Source of the DNA: Promicromonospora sp. Populi
Lineage (GTDB): Bacteria; Actinomycetota; Actinomycetes; Actinomycetales; Cellulomonadaceae
Direction of reading: 5' to 3'
Assembly: GCF_041081105.1 (NCBI RefSeq)
Contig: NZ_CP163528.1
Location: forward strand, 992,001-1,056,000
Length of the DNA: 64,000 nt
Below the pieces are notes generated by a model. That model did no database searches, had not been told where the DNA came from, and saw nothing but the letters and a program-made list of their open reading frames with translations. How positions within the stretch are numbered: the stretch's first letter is position 1; every line of letters begins with the position of its first letter. This document shows, piece after piece, positions 25,388 through 34,794 of this stretch. Made by a program: the position numbers and the translations under genes.

Positions 25388-26094
25388 GTGGACCACCCCA
25401 GCAGCAGCCGAGCCAGCGGGAGCCTTCCTGGCACCCTGGCCCGGCCGGTCGACCATGAGGTGGTCATCAAGAAGTCCCGGTTCCTGGCCCACCTCTCCCC
25501 CGCCGGCAGCGTCGCGGAGGCTGACGCCGTCATCGCCCGCCTCCGCAAGGAGCTGTGGGACGCGCGCCACCACTGCGTCGCGATGGTGCTGGGCGTGCAC
25601 GCCCAGCAGGCGCGCTCCTCCGACGACGGCGAGCCCAGCGGCACCGCCGGTGTCCCGATGCTGGAGGTGCTCAGGCACCGGCAGGTCACGGATCTGGTCG
25701 CCGTGGTCACCCGGTACTTCGGGGGCGTAAAGCTCGGGCCGGCGGGCTCGTCCGGGCCTACTCGGGCGCCGTCACCGCTGCCCTCGACGTCGCTGCCGCA
25801 TCCGGGGCGCTGCTGCGCCGCGAGCTGCTCTACGAGGTCGAGGTGCCAGTCCCCCACGCCGACGCCGGCCGCATCGACAACGTGCTGCGCGACTGGGCAT
25901 CGTCACACGGGTCCGTCATGGAGCCGCCCGCCTACGCCGACGTCGCGCACCTGCGGCTGCTGGTCCCGCAGGACCAGCTCGAAGCCCTGTCCGCCGACGT
26001 CGCTGCCGCCTCCTCGGGTACCCTCTCCCCCGCCGTCGGCAACGCCCGCGTGGTCGACGTGCCCGTACCGGGGCAACCGGCGCGTCGGCCTTGA
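25388..26094 (+). pseudogene. YigZ/IMPACT family protein, frameshifted
   Basis: The first part (from GTG 25388) encodes a normal IMPACT domain: EVVIKKSRFLAHLSP, DDGEPSGTAGVPMLEVL and VVTRYFGGVKLG. At 25736-25740 the frame then breaks. The expected continuation GLVRAYSGAVTAALDVAAA is read in the +1 frame and runs on to a stop at 26094, with a normal C-terminal YigZ domain. One missing G in CTCGGGCC explains it. This is either a sequencing error or a recent inactivating deletion. Intact YigZ proteins are of unknown function, related to eukaryotic IMPACT. Confidence 0.8.
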
Positions 26095-26160
26095 CTGGCC
26101 CAGCGCACGGGTGAAGTCTCTGGGGCACCCCGCTCTGAGGTACCCCGCAGAGGAGAGTCC

Positions 26161-27564
26161 ATGCAACGTCGCATCCGCTCGTCCGCCGTCGTCCTCGCAC
26201 TGGCCACCACCACCGCCCTCCTCGCCGCCTGCGGCGGCAGCTCCGAGCCGGAGGAGGCCTCGACCGTCACCTTCTGGACGCCGCAGGCCACGCCCGAGCG
26301 GGTAGCCGCGCAGGAAGCGGTCGCCGCCCGGTTCACCGAGGAGACCGGCATCGAGGTCGAGGTGGTCCCGCTCGCGGCCGCCGACCAGGACCAGGCGCTG
26401 GTCACCGGCGCGGCATCGGGCGAGGTGCCCGACGTGATCCTGGCCGGAGCCTCGCAGGTCACGTCGTGGCAGGCGCAGGGCCTGCTGGACACCGACGTCG
26501 TCCAGGAAGTCATTGACACGCTGGACCCGGCCACGTTCAACCAGAACGCGCTCGGCGCGGTCACGGTGCAGGACGGCGGGGCCAGCACGGTCGCAGCGGT
26601 CCCGAGCGACGGCTGGGTACACCTCATCGCCTACCGCACCGACCTGCTCGAGGACGCGGGGATCGAGGTGCCCACCACGGTCGCCGAGCTTGCCGAGGCC
26701 GCCACGACCATCGAGCAGGAGCTGGACGTCACGGGCCTCGCCCTGGGCACCCAGTCCGGGACCGCCTCGGCCACGGAGGGCATCGAGTCGATCTTCCAGT
26801 CGGCGGGCTGCCAGCTCGTGACCGACGGCGCGGTCACCATCGACGCGCCCGAGTGCGCCGAGGCCGCAGGGTACTTCCGGGAGCTGCGCGACTCGTCGGT
26901 CGCCGGCGACTACGACGTCGAGTCCGCGCGCGCCGCCTACCTGGCGGGTGACGCCGCGATGCTGCTCTTCTCGACCCACATCCTGGACGAGCTGGCGAAC
27001 CTGGACGAGGCGGTGCCGCCGTCGTGCCAGGAGTGCGCCGACGACCCGGCGTTCCTTGCGGAGAGCTCGGGCTTCATCACTGTGCTGGACCCTGGGCCGG
27101 GCTCGGGCTCCGCGGCGAGCCCAGCCCAGTTCGGCGCCACCCTCGCCTACGCGGTCCCAGCGCGCGCCAACAGCGACCAGGCACGCCAGTACATCGAGTA
27201 CGTCCTGGGCGAGGGTTACGCCGACACGCTCGCCGTCGCCACGGAGGGCCGCCTCCCCCTGCGTACCGGGACCCCCGAGAACCCGACCGAGTACCTCGAC
27301 GCCTGGGGCACCCTGGGCTTCGGGCCGAACGTCGAGTCCTCGGTCGCCGAGGTGTACGGCGACGACCTGGTCGCCGCCATGGGCGAGGGCATGGCCGCTG
27401 TCTCCCGCTGGGGCCAGGGCACACCCGACGCGACGCTCGCCGGCCTCGTGGCCACCCAGGGCACGCTCGCGCAGCAGCTCGACCCGCTCTACGCGGGCAC
27501 CGACCCCGCCGAGGTGACGCGGCAGATGGCCGCCGAGGTGACGGCGCTGCAGCAGGACCAGTGA
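26161..27564 (+). CDS. ABC sugar transporter substrate-binding lipoprotein
   Basis: The protein has 467 residues. A signal peptide ends in the lipobox LLAAC (Cys24). The mature part begins with VTFWTPQATPE and follows the extracellular solute-binding family 1 pattern (TGIEVEVVPLAAADQDQ, GEVPDVILAG). It binds a sugar outside the cell and delivers it to the two permeases that follow. The ligand is not evident. A Cys-rich stretch SCQECADDP in the C-terminal half is unusual. Confidence 0.9.
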   Translation: MQRRIRSSAVVLALATTTALLAACGGSSEPEEASTVTFWTPQATPERVAAQEAVAARFTEETGIEVEVVPLAAADQDQALVTGAASGEVPDVILAGASQVTSWQAQGLLDTDVVQEVIDTLDPATFNQNALGAVTVQDGGASTVAAVPSDGWVHLIAYRTDLLEDAGIEVPTTVAELAEAATTIEQELDVTGLALGTQSGTASATEGIESIFQSAGCQLVTDGAVTIDAPECAEAAGYFRELRDSSVAGDYDVESARAAYLAGDAAMLLFSTHILDELANLDEAVPPSCQECADDPAFLAESSGFITVLDPGPGSGSAASPAQFGATLAYAVPARANSDQARQYIEYVLGEGYADTLAVATEGRLPLRTGTPENPTEYLDAWGTLGFGPNVESSVAEVYGDDLVAAMGEGMAAVSRWGQGTPDATLAGLVATQGTLAQQLDPLYAGTDPAEVTRQMAAEVTALQQDQ

Positions 27565-28538
27565 CGGCCCGCTCGACGACGGCCAGCCCGACGCCCGCGC
27601 GCCCGCCAGCGGTTCGCCCGACGACGCAGGCCCAGCGGGCAAACCGTTCGGGGTGGCTGCTCGTCTCCCCGTCGCTGGCGGTGGTGGGCCTGGTCGTCCT
27701 GCTGCCGTTCGCACTGGTGGTCGTGTTCGGGTTCTCCGACATCCGCCTGGTCGACATCCCGTACCTCGGGACGGAGCCCATCGAGTGGACCCTGGACAAC
27801 TTCCGGGGGGCGATGGCGTCGCGGGCGTTCTGGGGCGCCCTGTGGACCACCGTCCTGTACGCGGGGCTGACCGCCGTCGGATCCCTGGCCGTTGGCCTTG
27901 TGCTCGCGCTGGCGCTGCGGCGGCCGTTCCCCGGACGTGGACTGGTGCGGGCCCTGCTGCTGGTGCCGTACGTGCTGCCGGTGGTCGCGGCCGCGACCAT
28001 CTGGAAGACGATGCTCAACCCGCAGTACGGCGTGGTGAACGCGTTCGGCCGCGCCTATCTGGGGTGGGACACGCCGGTGGGCTTCCTCAGCACCACCACC
28101 GCCGACGTCTGGGGCATCCCCGTGCCGGTAGCGCTGCTCGTTGTGGTGCTGTTCGACATCTGGAAGTCGGCGCCGCTCGCGTTCCTGTTCCTCACCGCCC
28201 GGCTCCAGTCCGTGCCCGGCGAGATCGAGGAGGCCGCAGCGCTCGACGGCGCGAACCGCCGGCAGGCCCTCCGGTTCATCCTGCTGCCGCAGCTGCGGGC
28301 CGTGGCGCTGCTGCTCCTGCTGCTGCGGTTCATCTGGTCGTTCCAGAGCTTCGACGACGTCTACCTGCTCACCGAGGGCGCCGGGAGCACCCAGGTCATG
28401 GCGATCCAGGTGTACACGGAGCTCGTCACCAAGGCCGATATCGGCAGCGCGGCCGCGTTCGGGCTGCTCATGAGCCTGATCCTGGGTGTGCTCCTGATCG
28501 GTTACGTGCTGCTCTCCCGACGGACGGACGAGTCATGA
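27561..28538 (+). CDS. ABC sugar transporter permease, MalF-like
   Basis: The protein has 325 residues: an N-terminal Thr/Pro/Arg-rich cytoplasmic extension, then six membrane helices. EIEEAAALDGANRRQALRF is the EAA loop that docks to the ATPase. The GTG start overlaps the stop of the binding-protein gene (GTGA). Confidence 0.9.
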   Translation: MTARSTTASPTPARPPAVRPTTQAQRANRSGWLLVSPSLAVVGLVVLLPFALVVVFGFSDIRLVDIPYLGTEPIEWTLDNFRGAMASRAFWGALWTTVLYAGLTAVGSLAVGLVLALALRRPFPGRGLVRALLLVPYVLPVVAAATIWKTMLNPQYGVVNAFGRAYLGWDTPVGFLSTTTADVWGIPVPVALLVVVLFDIWKSAPLAFLFLTARLQSVPGEIEEAAALDGANRRQALRFILLPQLRAVALLLLLLRFIWSFQSFDDVYLLTEGAGSTQVMAIQVYTELVTKADIGSAAAFGLLMSLILGVLLIGYVLLSRRTDES

Positions 28539-29383
28539 GCGGCGTCCGCCCCACCCGCGCGGCGCGCGCCGGCCGCGCGATCGTCGTCGCGATCGCGCTG
28601 CTGTGGTCGCTGGGCCCGGTTGCTTACGGGGCAGTGCTGTCGATGCGCCCGTACGCGGACGTGACGCGCGACCCGCTGGGCCTGCCGTCCGGGCTGGACC
28701 TGTCCGCGTTCGCCACGGCCATGCGGGACGAGGATGACGGCGGCTTCGGGCTCGGCCGGTTCGTGCTGAACTCCCTGGGTGTGGCCGTCGGGACGGTCGT
28801 GCTGAGCATCGTCGTCTGCATCCTCGGTGCGTACGCCGCCGCCCGGCTGCGGTACCGCGGCCGGGCGCTGACAAACGGCATCATCCTGGCCGTGTACCTG
28901 TTTCCCGGGATCGTGCTGGCGGTGCCGAAGTTCGTGATCCTGTCCCGGCTGGGCCTGACCAGCTCCCTGGTGGGGCTGCTGATCGTCTACGTCGCGGCCA
29001 CCGTGCCGGTGGCGCTGTACATGATGCGCAACTTCTTCCTCGCACTGCCGCAGAGCGTCGAGGAGGCGGCCATCATGGACGGCTGCACGCTGGGCCAGCT
29101 CCTGGTCCGGGTGGTGCTGCCGATCGCGATCCCGGGCGTGGTCGCGACCGCGATCTACGTGTTCATGATCGCCTGGAACGAGTACTTCTACGCCCTGCTG
29201 TTCCTGGTGCAGCACCGCGACCTGTGGACCGCGCCGCTGGGTATCGCGCAGCTCGGCGACTTCCAGGTGCCGGTCACCGTGCTCCTGGCCGGGTCGATAG
29301 CGGTGACCGTGCCGGTGGTGATCGTCTTTTTCCTCGCCCAGCGGTACATCGTGTCGGGGCTGGTCCAGGGCGCGGAGAGGTAG
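28535..29383 (+). CDS. ABC sugar transporter permease, MalG-like
   Basis: The protein has 282 residues with six membrane helices. SVEEAAIMDGCTLGQLLVR is the EAA loop. The ATG overlaps the previous stop (ATGA). No ATP-binding gene follows: the next gene, 19 bp on, is convergent. The system probably shares a housekeeping MsiK-type ATPase. Confidence 0.9.
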   Translation: MSGVRPTRAARAGRAIVVAIALLWSLGPVAYGAVLSMRPYADVTRDPLGLPSGLDLSAFATAMRDEDDGGFGLGRFVLNSLGVAVGTVVLSIVVCILGAYAAARLRYRGRALTNGIILAVYLFPGIVLAVPKFVILSRLGLTSSLVGLLIVYVAATVPVALYMMRNFFLALPQSVEEAAIMDGCTLGQLLVRVVLPIAIPGVVATAIYVFMIAWNEYFYALLFLVQHRDLWTAPLGIAQLGDFQVPVTVLLAGSIAVTVPVVIVFFLAQRYIVSGLVQGAER

Positions 29384-29402
29384 AGCGCCGAACGACGAGG
29401 GT

Positions 29403-30809
29403 TCAGAAGCCTTCCGGGCCCACCGTCGCGCCGTCCGGCACGGTGCCGCCCTCCCCCGCGAGCTCCGCCTTGCCCTCGGCCCGCACACCCGCACCGAAGG
29501 TCCAGTCGCCGTGGACGGTCAGGGAGTCGGCGTCGCGCAACGACGGCGCGCCGGCGGCGAACCGCTCGGTGAAGCCGTCGATGAGCTTGTAGAACTGCTT
29601 GTCCAGGTCCACGAGCGGGGCAGGGGCTTGCGCCTCGAGCAGGTAGTCGGGCGTCAGGGCATAGACGTCCGAGCGCAGCACCAGCAGGTCGTTCGTCGTC
29701 TTGACCGGCAGGAACCGGGACCGCTCCACCTCGATCGCCGTCGCACCCTCGAAGACCGCAACCGCGGCACCCATGGCGGACTCGATCTGGACCACCTTCG
29801 GCGACGACGAGTCGGCCGGATCCACGGTCTTGTCGTTGCGGATCAGGGGCAGCTCGAGCACACCCGAGGTCCGCTCCAGCTCGGCGGCCAGCGCCTCCAG
29901 GTCGAACCACAGGTTGTTGGTGTGGAAGAACGGGTGGCGGGTGGGGTCCAGCGACGCGGCGACGTCGTCCGGGTGGGTCTGCGCGGTCTCGCGCTGGACG
30001 ATGCGGCCGTCGGCCTTGCGGATGACAAGCTGGCCGCCCTTGACGTCGGCCGGCGTCTTGCGGCAGAGCTCGGCGGCGTAGGGGGCGCCGGAGGCCGCGA
30101 ACCAGCCGGCGATGGTTGCGTCCGGAGTGGCACCGAGGTTGTCGGAGTTGGACACGCACATGTACTTGAAGCCTGCCTCCAGCAGCGCGACCACGACGCC
30201 GGAGGCGTGCAGCGCCGGGTAGAGGTCACCGTGTCCCGGCGGGCACCACTCGAGGTCGGGGTCGCGCTCCCAGACCACGGGCGTGAGGTCGTTGCTAAGG
30301 AGCTTCGGCTCCCGGTTCTGCAGGAAGTCGACGGGCAGGCCGTCGACCGCGACGTCGGGGTACGGCTCAAGGGCGGCGAGCGTGTCCTCGCGGGTGCGGA
30401 ACGAGTTCATGAACAGCAGCGGGAGACGGGCGCCGGTGGCCTCCCGGGCGGCGCGGACCTGGCCCACGATGATGTCGAGGAACGAGAGGATCTCGCCGTC
30501 GCCACCCGGCGCCTCGCGCACTGGGAGCAGCGACTTGGCCTGGTCCATGCCCATCGACGTGCCGAGCCCGCCGTTGAGCTTGAGCATCGCGGTCTGCGCG
30601 AGTGCGGCGGCCGCGTCCTCGTCGCTGATGGTCAGCTCGGCGCGGCTCGGGATGTCGACGAGCGGGTCGATGTCGCTCTCACGGATCAGGCCGGTCTCGC
30701 CCGACTCCAGCAGGTGGTAGAACCGCGTGAACGTCTCGATGGCGGCGGGTGCCACGCCTGCTTCGGTCATCTTGGTGCGGGCCTGCTCGAGCCCGGTGGG
30801 GTCCGTCAT
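29403..30809 (-). CDS. UTP-glucose-1-phosphate uridylyltransferase (UGP2-type)
   Basis: The protein has 468 residues. MLKLNGGLGTSMGMDQAKSL is the nucleotide-binding GGxGTxxG...K motif of the eukaryote-like UDP-glucose pyrophosphorylases, followed by LLFMNSFRTREDT and the sugar-binding SNSDNLGATPD. It makes UDP-glucose for glycogen, trehalose and wall polymers. This type is distinct from GalU. I choose the ATG at 30807-30809; a GTG two codons earlier is possible. Confidence 0.9.
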   Translation of the reverse strand: MTDPTGLEQARTKMTEAGVAPAAIETFTRFYHLLESGETGLIRESDIDPLVDIPSRAELTISDEDAAAALAQTAMLKLNGGLGTSMGMDQAKSLLPVREAPGGDGEILSFLDIIVGQVRAAREATGARLPLLFMNSFRTREDTLAALEPYPDVAVDGLPVDFLQNREPKLLSNDLTPVVWERDPDLEWCPPGHGDLYPALHASGVVVALLEAGFKYMCVSNSDNLGATPDATIAGWFAASGAPYAAELCRKTPADVKGGQLVIRKADGRIVQRETAQTHPDDVAASLDPTRHPFFHTNNLWFDLEALAAELERTSGVLELPLIRNDKTVDPADSSSPKVVQIESAMGAAVAVFEGATAIEVERSRFLPVKTTNDLLVLRSDVYALTPDYLLEAQAPAPLVDLDKQFYKLIDGFTERFAAGAPSLRDADSLTVHGDWTFGAGVRAEGKAELAGEGGTVPDGATVGPEGF

Positions 30810-30900
30810 GGGCACAGGCTATTCGAAGCCGCTGACACTCCGTACGCCGGCGACGACGCCAGCTGCGACACCAGCTAGGACACCGACGACGCGCAGGGCG

Positions 30901-31521
30901 TCACTCGAACCGCGTGGGGTCGCCCGCGCCCTCGCGGACCACCTGGGGATAGCCGTCCGACCAGTCGACGACGGTGGTCGGCTCCGTCCCGGCGTCCCCG
31001 CCGTCGACGACGGCGTCGAGCACGTGGTCGAGCTCCTCCTTGATGGTCCAGCCGTCGGTCATCGGCTCGGCCTGGTCCGGGAGGATCAGCGTGGACGACA
31101 GCAGCGGCTCCCCGAGCTCGCGCAGCAGCGCCTGCGCGACTACGGAGTCGGGGATACGCACGCCAACTGTCTTCTTCTTGGGGTGCGCGAGGCGGCGGGG
31201 CACCTCGGCGGTAGCCGGGAGGATGAACGTGTACGGCCCCGGCGTGGCGGCCTTGATGGCCCGGAACGCGGAGTTGTCGAGCTTCACGAGCTGTCCGAGC
31301 TGGGCGAAGTCCGAGCACACCAGCGTGAAGTGGTGCTTGTCGTCGAGCCGCCGGATGCTGCGGATGCGATCCGCTCCGTCGTGGTACTCGATGCGGCAGC
31401 CCAGCGCGTACGAGGAGTCGGTCGGGTAGGCGACCAGGGCGTCGTCGCGCAGCATGGCGACCACCTGCCCGATGGTGCGCGGCTGAGGGTCGACGGGGTG
31501 GACGTCGAAGTAGCGGGCCAT
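30901..31521 (-). CDS. YciO-type Sua5/YrdC domain protein
   Basis: The protein has 206 residues, the same length as E. coli YciO. ARYFDVHPVDPQPRTIGQVV, VAYPTDSSYALGCRI, PGPYTFILPATAEVPRR and KKTVGVRIPDS follow YciO closely and define the RNA-binding YrdC fold. YrdC/Sua5 proteins form threonylcarbamoyl-AMP for tRNA t6A. YciO proteins are related, but their in vivo role is less certain. About 90 bp separate its end from the next gene downstream, the UDP-glucose pyrophosphorylase. Confidence 0.88.
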   Translation of the reverse strand: MARYFDVHPVDPQPRTIGQVVAMLRDDALVAYPTDSSYALGCRIEYHDGADRIRSIRRLDDKHHFTLVCSDFAQLGQLVKLDNSAFRAIKAATPGPYTFILPATAEVPRRLAHPKKKTVGVRIPDSVVAQALLRELGEPLLSSTLILPDQAEPMTDGWTIKEELDHVLDAVVDGGDAGTEPTTVVDWSDGYPQVVREGAGDPTRFE

Positions 31522-31571
31522 GGCGCCGAGCCTAGTCGGGCGCCAAGTCGGGCGCTGGCCGGGCGGTTGGC

Positions 31572-32558
31572 TCAGCCCAGGGCGCGCAGCAGCTCCTCCG
31601 CACTGGCATTCCCACCAGAGCAGACCACGCCGATGCGGCGGCCGGCGAACCGCTCGGGGTCGGCCAGGACCGCGGCAAGCGCCGCGGCGCCCGCCCCCTC
31701 CGCCACCGTGCGGGCGCCGGTGAGGTAGAGGCGCTGGGCGGCGGTGATCTGGTCGTCGGTGACCAGGACGAGGTCGGTGAGGTGTGCGCGCATGAGGGCC
31801 TGCGTGACCTCGAACCCGCAGCCGACGGCGAGGCCCTCCGCGCGGGTGGTGTTCTGGCGCTGGACGAGGGTGCCGGTGTGCCAGGAGTCGTGCGCGGCGG
31901 GTGAGGCCGCGGACTGGACGCCGATCACCTGGGTGCGCGGGGCGACGGCGGCCGCGACGAGGCCGGCTGCTGCGGCGCCGGAGCCGCCTCCGACGGGGAC
32001 GACTATCGCGTCGAGGGCGGGCGCCTGCTGGAGGAGCTCGAGGTAGAGGGTGCCGACGCCGGCGATGATGTCGGGCTCGTTCGCGGCGCCGACGAGCCGG
32101 GCGCCGGACGCTTCGGCGAGCGCGGTGGCCTGCTCGCGGGCGTCGTCGAACGTGGCACCGTGCAGCAGGACGTCGGCGCCCTGGTCGAGCACGGCGCGGA
32201 GCTTGACGGGGTTGGGGTCGTCGGGCATGACGATGGTGCACGCGGTGCCGGTCAGGCGGGCGGCGTAGGCGACGCCCTGTGCGTGGTTGCCCGTCGAGTA
32301 GGCGATGACGCCGCGGGCGCGTTCGGCGTCGGACATCGAGAGCAAGAGGTTGCACGCGCCGCGGGCCTTGAAGGCGCCGGTGCGCTGGAGGTTCTCGTGC
32401 TTGACGACGATGCGGGCGTCAGTGGCGCGGTCGAGCTCGGGATACTCGCCGACCGGTGTGCGGACCACCATGCCGTCGAGGCGCGACTGCGCGGCGAGAA
32501 CGTCTGCGACGGTCGGGAACACGAGCGGGAGCGCAGTCGGGAGCAGGGCCAGCGTCAT
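31572..32558 (-). CDS. PLP-dependent threonine/serine dehydratase
   Basis: The protein has 328 residues, fold type II. Lys64 in RTGAFKARGA is the PLP Schiff-base lysine, VVPVGGGSGAAAAG is the phosphate-binding Gly loop, and YSTGNHAQGVA is the Asn loop. There is no regulatory ACT domain, so it resembles catabolic threonine dehydratase or serine racemase. It is divergent from a LysR-type regulator, which probably controls it through the inverted repeat between them. Confidence 0.88.
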   Translation of the reverse strand: MTLALLPTALPLVFPTVADVLAAQSRLDGMVVRTPVGEYPELDRATDARIVVKHENLQRTGAFKARGACNLLLSMSDAERARGVIAYSTGNHAQGVAYAARLTGTACTIVMPDDPNPVKLRAVLDQGADVLLHGATFDDAREQATALAEASGARLVGAANEPDIIAGVGTLYLELLQQAPALDAIVVPVGGGSGAAAAGLVAAAVAPRTQVIGVQSAASPAAHDSWHTGTLVQRQNTTRAEGLAVGCGFEVTQALMRAHLTDLVLVTDDQITAAQRLYLTGARTVAEGAGAAALAAVLADPERFAGRRIGVVCSGGNASAEELLRALG

Positions 32559-32589
32559 GAACCCAGCGTGACTCCCCCATGACCCATAG

Positions 32590-32611
32590 GTCCAATACCT
32601 GTTACTTGGAC
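32590..32611. promoter_or_regulatory. Candidate LysR operator between dehydratase and regulator
   Basis: GTCCAA, 10 bp, TTGGAC: a perfect 6-bp inverted repeat 32 bp from the dehydratase ATG and 43 bp from the regulator ATG. A TCGATCGA palindrome lies 3 bp further (32614-32621). Confidence 0.5.
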
Positions 32612-32653
32612 TTTCGATCGATAATGCCTATGTTTCTGCGTTAACCTGGAGAC

Positions 32654-33574
32654 ATGACCGCAGAGCTCGATCTCACCCGGCTGCGTGTGCTCGCGGCGGT
32701 GGCCCGTACGGGCTCCGTCACGGCCGCGGCAAAGGAGCTGCACTACGCGCAGCCGTCGGTGAGCCACCACCTGTCCCGCCTCGAAGCTGACGCGGGGATC
32801 CCCCTGCTCCAGCGGCACGGGCGCGGCGTCCGCCTCACCGAGGCCGGCCGCCTGCTCGCCAACCGGGCCGAGGAGATCCTCGGCCGCGTCGAGGGCGCAC
32901 GCCGCGAGCTCGACGCGCTCGCCGGCCTCCGTGCCGGCCGGGCCCGCCTCGCCGCGTTCCCCTCCGCGCTGGCCACCCTCGTGCCCACCGCCGTGGCCCG
33001 GCTCGTGCAGGAGCACCCCGGCCTGTCCGTCGGACTGGTCGAGCAGGAGCCGCCGGACGCCGTCGCCGCGCTGCAGTCGGGCGCCGTCGACGTCGCGCTG
33101 GTGTTCGAGCACACCGACGTGCGCCACGCCCGCTCGATGGAGGACCTGTCGCGCTTCGAGTCGACGACGATCCTCGACGACCCGGTCAACCTGGTGACCG
33201 CGGCCGACCTGGACGCGGCTCCCGTACCCGGGTTCGTCCCCGACCTGAAGCTGCTCGACGACGCGGAGTGGATCGCCGGCTGCGAACGGTGCCGCGCCGA
33301 CCTGGTCGCCCGCTGCGCCGCCGTCGGCTTCGCCCCTCGCATCGCCTTCGAGACCGACGACTACGTGGCAGTGCAGGCCCTGGTCGCCGCGGGCGCCGGG
33401 GTGAGCCTCCTGCCCGGGCTAACGCTCCTTGCCCACCGGAATCCTGGGATCGCCACCGCTCCTCTGCCCGGGGCGATCCGCCGGGTCATGGCCCTCACCG
33501 TCGGCCCGCCGGCCCCGCCCGCGGAGGCCCTGATTCGGCAGCTCGTCGCGGCAGGCGCTAACGTCCCGGTGTGA
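32654..33574 (+). CDS. LysR-type transcriptional regulator
   Basis: The protein has 306 residues. The N-terminal winged helix-turn-helix contains TGSVTAAAKELHYAQPSVSHH, followed by a linker helix and a two-lobed effector-binding domain. It is divergent from the dehydratase with a shared 95-bp control region, the classic LysR layout. The effector could be an amino acid or keto acid, but this is inference. Confidence 0.9.
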   Translation: MTAELDLTRLRVLAAVARTGSVTAAAKELHYAQPSVSHHLSRLEADAGIPLLQRHGRGVRLTEAGRLLANRAEEILGRVEGARRELDALAGLRAGRARLAAFPSALATLVPTAVARLVQEHPGLSVGLVEQEPPDAVAALQSGAVDVALVFEHTDVRHARSMEDLSRFESTTILDDPVNLVTAADLDAAPVPGFVPDLKLLDDAEWIAGCERCRADLVARCAAVGFAPRIAFETDDYVAVQALVAAGAGVSLLPGLTLLAHRNPGIATAPLPGAIRRVMALTVGPPAPPAEALIRQLVAAGANVPV

Positions 33575-33650
33575 CCACGGCCACCTGCCCGTCCGGGTCT
33601 GACACGACCGGCGGCCCGAGGACAGACGACCTGAGGACGATCACCGCCTG

Positions 33651-34109
33651 ATGCTGCTCCTGACCACGTTCCTCTACTCCGCGGGCGCCGCCGTCGCGGC
33701 GTTCATGGCGCTGGAGGCGTACCTGGCGGTGGCCGCCCTGGACGGGACGTACCCGCCCGTGGTCCTGGCCGCGGTGGCGGCCGCCGGGCAGATCACGGGC
33801 AAGCTGCTCTGGTACTGGGCCGGCGCCGGGACCACCCGCCTGCCCTGGCTGCGCCGGAAGCTGGAGGCCCCCAAGGTCGCGGCCGCGATGACCCGCTGGC
33901 GCGACCGCACCGACGGGCGCCCGGTGTACACCGGCGCGGTGCTGCTCGCCTCCGCGTTCGCCGGGATCCCGCCGTTCATGGTGATGTCCGTGGTCGCGGG
34001 GGTGCTGCGCGTGCGGATGTGGCTGTTCCTGAGTACCGGCCTGGTCGGCCGGTTCTTCCGGTTCTGGATCGTGCTCGAGGCCGCCGAGTACGCGTGGTTC
34101 CTGCTCTGA
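33651..34109 (+). CDS. Small VTT/DedA-like membrane protein
   Basis: The protein has 152 residues with about four hydrophobic segments. SAFAGIPPFMVMSVVAGVLR resembles the re-entrant motif of the VTT/DedA (SNARE-associated) family, and VGRFFRFW a conserved C-terminal region. It is shorter than typical DedA proteins (about 200). VTT proteins are lipid scramblases or flippases; assignment here is by weak similarity. Confidence 0.65.
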   Translation: MLLLTTFLYSAGAAVAAFMALEAYLAVAALDGTYPPVVLAAVAAAGQITGKLLWYWAGAGTTRLPWLRRKLEAPKVAAAMTRWRDRTDGRPVYTGAVLLASAFAGIPPFMVMSVVAGVLRVRMWLFLSTGLVGRFFRFWIVLEAAEYAWFLL

Positions 34110-34121
34110 TTCCTGCTCTGA
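34098..34121 (+). repeat. 12-bp tandem duplication over a stop codon
   Basis: TTCCTGCTCTGA occurs twice in succession. The first copy contains the stop codon of the VTT-like gene and the second repeats it in frame, a recent slippage-type duplication. Confidence 0.8.
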
Positions 34122-34125
34122 GCTC

Positions 34126-34683
34126 TTAGAGGTCGGTCGCGCCGTCCAGAGCCTCGCGCAGCAGGTCCGCGTGCCCCGCGTGCCGGCTGTACTCCTCCAC
34201 CATGTGCACCAGGATCCAGCGCAGGGTCAGGTTCTTGCCGTGGTGCCCGGTGCGGACGGCGACCTGGTCCAGCGCGGACGCCCGGTCCGGAACGTGCGCG
34301 AGGACCCGGTCGAGGATCCGCTCGGAGGCGGCGACGGCGTCGTCGAACCCGGCGGTCAGCTGCTCGGGAGTGTCCTCCAGGGCGCTGTTCCAGTCCCAGT
34401 CGCGGTCCGCGGCCCAGTCCACCGTGTCCCATGGCGGGGCGGGCTCGTTGCCGGCGAGCCGCACGTTGAACCAGACGTCCTCGACGTACGCGAGGTGCTT
34501 GAGCATCCCGGCCAGGGTCATGGTCGACGGCGGGTGCGGGGTGCGCAGCTGCTCCACCGTCAGGCCGTCGCACTGGCGCCGGATCGTCGCGCGGTAGAAG
34601 TCGACAAATCCCCGGAGCGTCGCCACCTCGTCGGCGGCGACGGGCGGCTCGGTCCGGGGAATCTGACTCGTTGCGGAGCTCAT
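34126..34683 (-). CDS. DinB-family protein (DUF664-like)
   Basis: The protein has 185 residues as a four-helix bundle. MLKHLAYVEDVWFNVR and LVHMVEEYSRHAGHADLLRE carry the His residues expected to bind a divalent metal in DinB/YfiT-like proteins. Some homologues are thiol S-transferases using mycothiol or bacillithiol; others are uncharacterised. The start ATG is at 34681-34683. Confidence 0.85.
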   Translation of the reverse strand: MSSATSQIPRTEPPVAADEVATLRGFVDFYRATIRRQCDGLTVEQLRTPHPPSTMTLAGMLKHLAYVEDVWFNVRLAGNEPAPPWDTVDWAADRDWDWNSALEDTPEQLTAGFDDAVAASERILDRVLAHVPDRASALDQVAVRTGHHGKNLTLRWILVHMVEEYSRHAGHADLLREALDGATDL

Positions 34684-34794
34684 GTCGACACCGTACCGAT
34701 TGCGACAATGTGTTTCCGGGAGGAAAATACTTCGCCTGTCACCCAAGCCGAATCGTTACATGTCCAGTAAGCCTCTTTTGCTAGGAGTGTGAGC

